The position numbers and the translations under genes are program-made. The notes under the pieces are model-generated. The model saw only the letters and a list, made by a program, of their open reading frames with translations. It made no database searches and had not been told where the DNA came from. A stretch of DNA of 64,000 nucleotides. It comes from Davidsoniella eucalypti (lineage: Eukaryota > Ascomycota > Sordariomycetes > Microascales > Ceratocystidaceae). Shown here in pieces: positions 57,138-64,000 of this stretch; within the stretch, counting starts at the first letter, position 1, and each line of letters opens with the position of its first letter. The DNA lies in the NCBI GenBank assembly GCA_004009845.1, contig RMBW01000140.1, forward strand, positions 16,420 through 80,419. Reading direction: 5' to 3'.

Positions 57138-60100
57138 CTAATAATGGGGATGGTGGGTGGGTGAAAAATGAGGCCCCCCCCGTAGGGGTGCATGAAACGG
57201 GCCCCCTGTCTTAGGTAGGAAGTCAGCTGATGCTGCTCCAATTAGCGCGCGGTCTAAGAATATGCGCCATGCGAGGGTGTCTTCGATATGTTTCACTGGT
57301 TCCCAAGTAGGGTCCTGGTAACCAGACCATTTAACCAGTGCTTGTTCATGCCCACGGTATTTCCGTTGGCGGACAATTTCTTCCACGCGGAATTCTCCTT
57401 CGGCTATAGCGTCGTCTCCGTATGCTTCCTCCCTTGAGACAGCCTCAGGTTCGTCGTCTTGGATGACCTGTGAGGGCAGGGGGTTAGTCCCTGCGTGTCG
57501 TACCTTGCTGATGTGGAAGACTGGGTGGACTAGGCCTGGAATGTTAAGTCGGACTGCGTGGGTGCCTATCAGGCCTGTAACCGTGTAGCGGCGAGCTAGC
57601 CAATCTAGCTTCTTAGAGGGTCTTTCAGAAGCGATGTTTTCGCATTTCAGGAGCACTACGTCTCCTATCTGAAACTGGGAGGCTGGCTGGCGGCGGCGGT
57701 TAGCTGCTGTCTCCTGATAATCCTGTGCTGACGCCATGGCAACCTGTGCGAAACTGGTGGCGTCGCGGATTTTGTCTAGGAAGGCCTGGGCGTCGTGTAC
57801 CGGGGACTGCGTAGAGGATGGTTCGCTAGTGGGAGATGGCTCGATGATGTCCATGTTGTAACCGTGTGTCGCGAAGAAGGGGGAGATGGCAGTGCTGGAG
57901 ACGGTGCGGTTGTTTAGGGCGATCTGTGCTTGTGGAAGGAGATCCGCCCAGTTGTCCTGGGCGAAGGAACAGAAGATCCTGAGGAAGGTTTCAATCTCCT
58001 GGTTGCTTCGCTCCTGGGCACCGTCGGTTTGAGGGTGAAAGGCCGTAGAGAGGCGACGTTTGATGTTGAGACGGCGGCATGCTTCTCCCCAGAATAGTGA
58101 TGTGAACTGGGGGCCGCGGTCTGACACGATGGCTGAGGGAAAACCGTGGTGTGCGAATACGTGGGTGAATAGAGCGTCAGCTGTTGCTTTCGCGGAGGTG
58201 TCTGACATGGGGATAAGGATCTGCGACTTGGAGAGTCTGTCGGTGACGCCGAGGATGAATGTGCAGTGCTTGGAAGGTGGTAAGGGGCCAATGAAGTCCA
58301 TGGCTAGCTCGGTCCAGTGGCGGTCTGGAACAGGAAGGGGTTTCAAGAGTCCGCGCTTTTGTTCCCGCCAATACTTGCTTTTACCGCATGTAGTGCAGTT
58401 GGCTACGAATTGGCGTACATCGTTGGTGAGTCCTGGCCAGGAGTATTCCCGTGAAACTAGGTCCCGTGTGATTTCGCGGCCAGGGTGTCCAGACAAGTGT
58501 GAGTCGTGGATAGTCTGGATCAGCTTGGTGCGGAGGGGTTCAAAGCGAGGGATCCATAGTCTGTTGCGCCAGCGTAGGAGGCCTCGGTCGTCGATGGAAC
58601 ATTCGCTGATTTGCCATTGGAGGCCCCATGCTGAGGGGAATGATCTGGCGCCATCGAGGACAAGGGATCGTGCAAGCCACCATCTATTATTGGTCTGCAG
58701 GGCTTGTGTCCATAGTGAGGTAAGGTCGGCGTCCCCGAAGGGTGAGGGGAGAGTGGACTGTGTGGCTATGTCGTCTGAGGGAATGTCGGCGTCCGGGATG
58801 TTGGACCAAAGGGCGTTGACAACTACTAGGTTGTCTCCTACTGTTGCGGGGGCGAGGAGTTGGTGTACTCTACTCATGAGTCTGTCGTCACTGGCATCCT
58901 TGGGCATGTCCTGGTCCCTGCGCGATAGTGCGTCGGGGATCACTTGGTCAGTTCCAGGACGGTGTTTAAGTTCAAAGGAGAAGTCCGACAGTTCGTATCC
59001 CCAGCGGCGTTGCCTTTCTGCTAGGGACCTTTTGGTTCTGAAGAACTCCAGGTTGCGATGGTCGGTGAAGACCGTGAAGTGTATACCCAGCAGGAAGTGT
59101 CTCCATTGACGAATGGACCAGTAGATAGCCAGCATTTCCTTATCGTGAATGGGATAGTTGGATTCTGCTGGCGTGAGTTTCCTAGATAGGAAGGCAATGG
59201 GGTGGTGATGTCCGTCAGGGCCGCGCTGGGTGAGTTCAGCGCCTAGAGCATAGCCTGAGGAGTCCGCGGAGAGGATTGTTTCCCTGTCAGGGTCGTAGGG
59301 GGCTAGTAGAGGAGGAGAGATGAAGGCATCCTTGATGCTGTGGAAGGCCTGGTCGCAGGCAGGGGACCAAACAAAGGGGGTGTCCTTTTTAGTTAAGTTG
59401 GTTAATGGCGCAAGGGTGTCGGATATGCGCGGGACGAAGTCCCTATAGAAGTTTATGAAACCAATAAAGCGGCGGAGCTCGGTTAGTGTGTAGGGGCGCT
59501 CCCAATTACGAATGGCTTCAGTCTTTTCGGGGTCTGCCCTTATGCCGATACCAGGGCCGACTAGGAAGCCTAGGAACTTGATCTCCTTGGCTGCGAACTC
59601 GCACTTCTTGATGTCGAGTTGGAGGTCGGCTTTGTCGAGGGCAGAGACTATTTCCAGGACGAGGTTGCGATGGTCCTGGAGCGAGCCCTTAGAATAGATG
59701 CACACATCGTCAATGTAGGCGTCGCAGCTGATACCGTGCCATTTGTCGAGGACTCCGTTGATGCGTCTCTGGAAGGCAGCAGGGGCGTTGGTTAAGCCGA
59801 AAGGGACGACGTTCCACTGGAAGGCACCCAGGGGTGTTCTAAAAGCTGTTATGTGTTCAGAGCCTGGGGCTATGCGAATCCTGTGGAAGGCGGAGATGAC
59901 GTCGACTTTCGAGACCCACTCGGAACTGGCGATGCGTTGGAGCGTTTCCCCCATAAGTGGCAGGGGGTACTTATCTTTGATGGAGGCGTCATTGACACCA
60001 CGATAATCGATGCAAAAGCGTACGCCACCTCCTGGTTTATTGACGAACAGTACGGACGAGCCATATTCGGAGTTGGCTGGTCCTATGAACTGAGACTGCT

Positions 60101-60761
60101 TGAGACCTTCCAGGGTCTTTTGTAATACTAGGAGTTCTGCGCGAGTTACTGGGTAGAGGGATTGTGTCGGAACGGTTGCACCTGGTTTCAGTTTAATCTC
60201 TAGGTCGATCCCTGGTCGATGCGGGGGCAGCGTTGTGGCTAATTTGGGATCGAAAGCCGAGGCAACAGGTTCTAACCAATCCGGCAGGTGAGGACGGGAT
60301 TTCTCCTTGTGAGCAAGAGCGATCTTAATGTTCTCTAGCGAAGCTCTATAAATATGCGGGTTATCCGCACTTCCACAGAGCTTGTAGAATTCCTCAGCAG
60401 TTAACTCTTCTGCTGGTAAGATCGTAATCTCCTGTGTCCTGGGCCTGAGCCGAACGTCGTTATTTACTAACCATCTTTGTCCTAGAATTATGTCTTCGGA
60501 CTGGCCGGGAACCACGTAGGCCCAAATGGTTTCCGTGTGGCCGTTGATGGTCAGGGGGAGTTCGGCGATGGTGTCGATGAGCGGGGGGTTGTCCAGCGTA
60601 GTGACTTGGACAATGACCCGCTCAGAGATAGGGTGCGTGGCGGTGGCGAGGTGGAGGAGACGCGGGGGAATGACGGCGACGGTAAGGCATCCGCTGTCGA
60701 CGAGGGCTTTTGTGGCGTAACTACCTAAACGAATGTCTAAATAATTTCCTAAAGCCCCCAT
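57138..60761 (-). CDS. Intact Pol polyprotein of a Ty3/gypsy chromovirus
   Basis: Uninterrupted, 1207 aa. Domain order from residue 1: aspartic protease (D22-S-G), reverse transcriptase with Y349-I-D-D352, RNase H (TDHRNLEF), HHCC integrase finger (DSHLSGHPGREIT to CTTCGK), integrase core D822, D881 and E917 (D-D-35-E spacing as usual), a GPY/F-like module (KLDWLARRYTVTGLIG), and a chromodomain near residues 1120-1170 (VEEIVRQRKYRGHEQALVKW) that may guide insertion to modified histones. This order (integrase last, chromodomain tail) defines chromoviruses. All catalytic residues I checked are present, so this copy may be coding-competent, though its 5' LTR is missing. The ATG at 60761 may not be used if Pol is made by -1 frameshift from gag. 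Confidence 0.92.
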   Translation of the reverse strand: MGALGNYLDIRLGSYATKALVDSGCLTVAVIPPRLLHLATATHPISERVIVQVTTLDNPPLIDTIAELPLTINGHTETIWAYVVPGQSEDIILGQRWLVNNDVRLRPRTQEITILPAEELTAEEFYKLCGSADNPHIYRASLENIKIALAHKEKSRPHLPDWLEPVASAFDPKLATTLPPHRPGIDLEIKLKPGATVPTQSLYPVTRAELLVLQKTLEGLKQSQFIGPANSEYGSSVLFVNKPGGGVRFCIDYRGVNDASIKDKYPLPLMGETLQRIASSEWVSKVDVISAFHRIRIAPGSEHITAFRTPLGAFQWNVVPFGLTNAPAAFQRRINGVLDKWHGISCDAYIDDVCIYSKGSLQDHRNLVLEIVSALDKADLQLDIKKCEFAAKEIKFLGFLVGPGIGIRADPEKTEAIRNWERPYTLTELRRFIGFINFYRDFVPRISDTLAPLTNLTKKDTPFVWSPACDQAFHSIKDAFISPPLLAPYDPDRETILSADSSGYALGAELTQRGPDGHHHPIAFLSRKLTPAESNYPIHDKEMLAIYWSIRQWRHFLLGIHFTVFTDHRNLEFFRTKRSLAERQRRWGYELSDFSFELKHRPGTDQVIPDALSRRDQDMPKDASDDRLMSRVHQLLAPATVGDNLVVVNALWSNIPDADIPSDDIATQSTLPSPFGDADLTSLWTQALQTNNRWWLARSLVLDGARSFPSAWGLQWQISECSIDDRGLLRWRNRLWIPRFEPLRTKLIQTIHDSHLSGHPGREITRDLVSREYSWPGLTNDVRQFVANCTTCGKSKYWREQKRGLLKPLPVPDRHWTELAMDFIGPLPPSKHCTFILGVTDRLSKSQILIPMSDTSAKATADALFTHVFAHHGFPSAIVSDRGPQFTSLFWGEACRRLNIKRRLSTAFHPQTDGAQERSNQEIETFLRIFCSFAQDNWADLLPQAQIALNNRTVSSTAISPFFATHGYNMDIIEPSPTSEPSSTQSPVHDAQAFLDKIRDATSFAQVAMASAQDYQETAANRRRQPASQFQIGDVVLLKCENIASERPSKKLDWLARRYTVTGLIGTHAVRLNIPGLVHPVFHISKVRHAGTNPLPSQVIQDDEPEAVSREEAYGDDAIAEGEFRVEEIVRQRKYRGHEQALVKWSGYQDPTWEPVKHIEDTLAWRIFLDRALIGAASADFLPKTGGPFHAPLRGGPHFSPTHHPHY

Positions 60762-60800
60762 CTCAGTTTCAACTATTCTATCACCGATTAATCCCCCCTG

Positions 60801-60833
60801 GTCGGGGCGCGATTTATCCCGACTATCTAAAAA
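60801..60833 (-). promoter_or_regulatory. Putative -1 frameshift signal at the gag stop of the second element
   Basis: On the minus strand: GAT TTT TAG with a T5 run, then ATA, then a stem GTCGGG...CCCGAC at 60823-60801. The -1 frame stays open from the T run to the pol ATG at 60761 and on. The loop differs from the plus-strand element but the stem is kept. Confidence 0.6.
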
Positions 60834-62101
60834 TCCATGAGGTCACCTGTATCCGTCACGTTAGTGGTAGTGGCTCCCTGGGCGCGTGGTTGTGAAGTTG
60901 ACATTTGCTCGCTAATAAGAGCGCGGACGTCATCCAGGGAGAAGCTAGGGGCCGTGCTGACGGCGTTGGCCTTGACCGAAGGGCGAGAGGCGCGAGACTT
61001 GGAACGGCAGTTAGTAGCGGTGTGACCCTTGCGTTGGCAGGCAGAGCAGGATACGGCCGTAGGACATGTGCCTGAGGGATGTGCTTGGCTGCTGCAGTAC
61101 TGGCAGGGCGTGAGAGGGCACATGGAGGCGTAGTGGCCTGTTTGGCGGCAGTGATAGCAGGGCCTGTCGGTTGAGGAGGTTTGTGATTTGGGCGCGGGCG
61201 TACGAGATGGTGTCGGCGAGGGGTTTGAACGCCAGTGGTTGGAGTTTATGGCCTTGGCTTTGGCGAGGGCGCTTTCCTTGATGCGGGCGACTGGGCGCAT
61301 CTGTGAGATCATTTCGTCCAGTGGTCTGATATGGAACATGTTGGCTAAGTGCACTTGCATGTCCAGGTGGAGGCCTTCTTGGAGGACGGAGAGGAGGGTG
61401 TTATGGTCGTAAAAATGGGCTTTGTCGCGCAGGGAGCAGAGACGGTTGGTAAAGGATTCGAATGTCTCGGTAGGGCCTTGCTTGAGCTTCAGCAATTCAC
61501 GGTTGGCAAGTCTCGCTCGGTCGGGGTCGTCGTATCGCGAGTCAAGGTAAGAGAGGAAGGCCTGGAAGCCGGTGTTCATGGGGAGGCATTCGAGGTACTT
61601 GGTGCGAACTTGTTCCTTGATCTCCGTCGACAGGGCGTTCATCGTGTACGCCAGCTGGTCTCTGGTTGAGTAGAAGCGGTAAGAGTCCACGAGAAATTTC
61701 TCGTTAAGCTCCATCTTCCAGGTGGCGTAATCGAAGGTGCCGTCGAACTTGCGGACTGCGTCGATAACATCTTTGCGGCGGGCAAGCTGGTCGTCGCGAG
61801 GGGGTAGTAAGGCGATCCCGTGAGCTGTAGGAGGGAATGCTGGTGTTGTTGTGAGCCTTTTCTCTGGAGGCGTGGGGGCGTGTTCGCGGATAGGGGCGAG
61901 ACGTAGGTTGAGAGGTTTGAGTCTGTCCTCTAAGTCGTCGAGCTGGTTGAGGTCTACTAAGTTGTCGTTGGCTGGGTCTTCGTATTTGCCACCGAGGAGC
62001 TCGAGGATGTCTCGGCCTAGGTTGTCCAGTACTTCAGCAGTGCGTGCAGGGTCCTTGAATTCGGGGGCTGAGCGTTCTGCCATGCCCTGGAGTGCGGCCA
62101 T
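60827..62101 (-). CDS. Gag of the second chromovirus
   Basis: 424 aa from the first ATG of the frame. The capsid-like part has a VIDAVRKFDGTFDYATWKM start, DSYRFYSTRDQLAYTMNAL, and a capsid-like GPTETFESFTNRLCSLRDKA helix. Three zinc knuckles follow: CYHCRQTGHYASMC, CQYCSSQAHPSGTC and CSACQRKGHTATNC. The end has the SLDDVRALISEQMSTSQP block shared with the other gag. Pol lies 65 bp downstream in the -1 frame. The frame is open for ~45 more codons upstream of the ATG to a TAG, so the true N-terminus is uncertain and the 5' part may be truncated. Confidence 0.85.
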   Translation of the reverse strand: MAALQGMAERSAPEFKDPARTAEVLDNLGRDILELLGGKYEDPANDNLVDLNQLDDLEDRLKPLNLRLAPIREHAPTPPEKRLTTTPAFPPTAHGIALLPPRDDQLARRKDVIDAVRKFDGTFDYATWKMELNEKFLVDSYRFYSTRDQLAYTMNALSTEIKEQVRTKYLECLPMNTGFQAFLSYLDSRYDDPDRARLANRELLKLKQGPTETFESFTNRLCSLRDKAHFYDHNTLLSVLQEGLHLDMQVHLANMFHIRPLDEMISQMRPVARIKESALAKAKAINSNHWRSNPSPTPSRTPAPKSQTSSTDRPCYHCRQTGHYASMCPLTPCQYCSSQAHPSGTCPTAVSCSACQRKGHTATNCRSKSRASRPSVKANAVSTAPSFSLDDVRALISEQMSTSQPRAQGATTTNVTDTGDLMDF

Positions 62102-63290
62102 CTGGATCTCTGCGACTTTGAAGTTGTGGTGGAACTGGAAGTCCCATCTTGGCGCAGTGGGTGATATCCATTCGGTTGGCGGAGCCGACGACGGAGACTG
62201 TCCTCTCTAGGCGCAGCGTGTCGAGGCGGGCTTCTGCACTGGCGTAGCGCTCGGATTCGCTGAGCTGATAGTCGGCCAGCTGAGTCAGCGAGAATTGGCA
62301 GCGCCAGAAGACGAGGTCGACGACGAGGCAGCATGTTTTGTCCGAGCTTCGAATCGCGTGGTGGGCCGTGTGTAGCAGCGCATGGCTATCATGAAGATGA
62401 CGGCACAGATGGTTATGGGCACCAAGATGAGGAACACATAGCCGGCTGTGGTGATGTGCCGCCCGACGAGGAGTTTCTTTGCTCGACCGCGGGGATATAC
62501 ATGGTGAAGACGGCAATCTGGTGATGAAAAGAAAGGAAGGCCAACGGCCGAAACACTATAGTGTGAGGCTTGGGGGTATGGAGGAGGAAATCAAACAGAA
62601 GAGCTCTGGGTGATATCGTTGCAAAGATATGCACAACCGGAAAGAGAGGAGTCAAAAAGTTATATTCTTCCTGCCTAATTCTGCCCTCTACGCAGCCGGA
62701 CACTCTGTTCCTAGTACAGGAAAGAACCGCGGCGGCGGTATGCTCCGAGGGTAACAACCTCATGGAGATGAATATGAGTCAGGCAAAAAAGTAATATATC
62801 GCAGTGAAGCGAGATGTCCTTGTGCTTAAACGAGTGTTGGGTCGATCTTATTAGAGGAACGGGGCAAAGATAGGAAGGAATAACAGAGCCGTTGGATATT
62901 AAAGTATGAAACATCAAGTTGGCGGGCAATTAAGACGAAAGAACACTAAGTAGAAGCAATGGTCAAGATGACATGAGGGGAAAAAGAAAAAAGAAAAGAG
63001 ATCCAAAACAAACAAGTGGGCGTGGGCGGCAACAGGATATATAAGAAGATGTAGGCAATCCGGAGAGTTTATCAGCAGAGACAGCTCGACATTCATGCAA
63101 TAGTAAATAGTAAGCAACACACATAATAGCCACACCACATATAACGCCATCATCAATTCTGTTTTTGGAGCGGGCTATTACCTTGTACGGCATTTGGAAG
63201 AACGGCCCAATTTGGAAAGCCAGCAGAAGCATTGTAGAAACAATAATAACAGCAAAGCTTTAAAAATTCATAATTGGTAAGGAATTCTTT
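62102..63290. other. Junction between chromovirus and host gene, no clear gene
   Basis: No 5' LTR is found here. On the minus strand a frame at about 62518-62285 encodes a strong transmembrane helix (ITTAGYVFLILVPITICAVI), and another frame at 62516-62120 is open, but neither has a supported start or family. The chromovirus boundary lies somewhere in 62100-62350. Confidence 0.35.
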
Positions 63291-64000
63291 TTATTTGGCT
63301 TGAATGATCTGCGAAATAAGAGCAAAAAGAAAAAGCTGCAACCAAAAATTGGCTGCGGCAAGGTAATATAGCGCATGCGCTAGCCCAGAATATGGGGCCA
63401 GCTAAATTGGATGTTAGGGTGAGGAAGCCAACAGCAAATATATTGAACTTGGTGACGCCGTTATATCCCGCCGAGATGTCGATCGAGGAGATTGCGTTGG
63501 TGCCACCAAAGGCAAAGAATGATGCGTACTAGCATTAGCGTAGTAAGAGAAAATCTCGGATAATGTGAAATCACTGCTGCGAAAAAGCTCAACGAGGACG
63601 CCATGAATAGAACAACGGTATGTTGGTTACCCGCGTCTGCAAAATCAAAAAGAACACGAGAGCATAGTGAAGAGCCACTAATGAAGAAATTTCAGTCGAG
63701 CCCTATGAGATGATAACGTTATAAAGTACTTACAAGGAACAGTGGATGCATTTGGGTGGGCGCGTCGTTGGTAGACGATATATGCTAAGATGGCAGAATT
63801 TAAAGCGAAGGCCGCGCGAGCGACGTGTGGTAAGATGTAGTCTGGTCCATATCTTTGGAATGGACCAATCCAAGCTTGAGAAATGAGTTCTGGAGAGTCA
63901 GTCTGAGTAGAAGCCAGCTTGAAGAAAAATACCATGAACATGGTAATCAAAGCAGTAGCATTGGCTAAGCCACCTTTAATGGCGTTGCTGCCAAATATGA
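63291..64000 (-). pseudogene. LAS21: LAS21/GPI7-like GPI ethanolamine-phosphate transferase 2, frame-disrupted 3' part
   Basis: The minus-strand exon 64000-63734 (5' end outside the window) has TALITMFMVFFFKLASTQTD. A 56-nt intron (GTAAGT...TTAG, phase 1) leads to LALHYALVFFLILQTRVTNI and PLF. Further on, in shifted frames, come the family hallmark FFAFGGTNAISSIDISAGYN, then VGFLTLTSNLAGPIFW, and finally a last helix ending at TAA 63291. LAS21/PIG-G adds ethanolamine phosphate to the second mannose of GPI anchors in the ER, and its C-terminal half is multi-helix membrane. Between the blocks the frame changes at about 63612, 63526 and 63365. One change could be a 46-nt intron, but not all. The usual HLFIWTVFSP end is absent. 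I read it as degenerate or truncated, next to the transposon. Confidence 0.5.

Noticed and set aside
58060..59109. 349-codon plus-strand frame across the minus-strand pol
   Set aside because: Antisense shadow of the integrase and RNase H region. It has no domains of its own.

Overview
The window is nuclear DNA of a filamentous ascomycete (Pezizomycotina, probably Sordariomycetes; the exact genus cannot be read from it). The genes have short GT-AG introns of about 45-75 nt, apart from two longer first introns. They include an SSK1-type response regulator, a fungal mitoribosomal protein, a fungal BAR-SH3 protein, a DUF2439 repair factor and TAD2. There is a single isolated 5S rRNA gene, and the right end holds Ty3/gypsy chromoviruses and a Tad-like LINE.

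Layout. Positions 1-41 kb are gene-bearing: the SSK1 3' end (1-868), mitoribosomal mS45 (1686-2978), a MARVEL-like gene broken by two TAG codons (3693-4382, minus), a Ser/Pro-rich protein (7604-10284), a BAR-SH3 protein (10586-12205, minus), a DUF2439 protein (14640-18050), a membrane-anchored protein with half a Zn2Cys6 finger (19684-22080), TAD2 (23509-25205), an Arg/Tyr/Gly-rich protein (28275-29123), a Q-rich protein (30882-33947) and a very large Ser-rich protein (36548-40783, its frame open back to 35246). From about 40.8 to 50 kb the sequence is AT-rich and gene-poor, with a 5'-truncated LINE (45040-46487) and an intact-looking 5S rRNA gene (46543-46661). From 50 to 62 kb there is a nest of Ty3/gypsy chromovirus pieces, with a 547-bp run of N at 50387-50933. 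The right edge (63291-64000, minus) is the frame-disrupted 3' part of a LAS21/GPI7-like gene.

The most notable signals are non-genic. (1) Three tiny A-tailed insertions of 38-56 bp lie at 18.1-18.65 kb. They share one core sequence, and each is flanked by a 14-19 bp target-site duplication. (2) A 39-bp copy of the LINE 3' tail with a 9-bp duplication lies at 13.67 kb. (3) Both chromovirus copies end gag with the same 'shifty stop' (T5 run overlapping TAG), followed by a GC stem-loop and an open -1 frame into pol, which suggests programmed frameshifting. (4) A near-perfect 812-bp inverted repeat of chromovirus 3' ends encloses a 658-bp LINE fragment. (5) Two short micro-duplications converge on one 130-bp stretch of the DUF2439 gene.

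The host genes look like unrelated housekeeping, signalling and low-complexity genes, not a cluster. I see no biosynthetic cluster, CRISPR array, tRNA or prokaryote-like operon.
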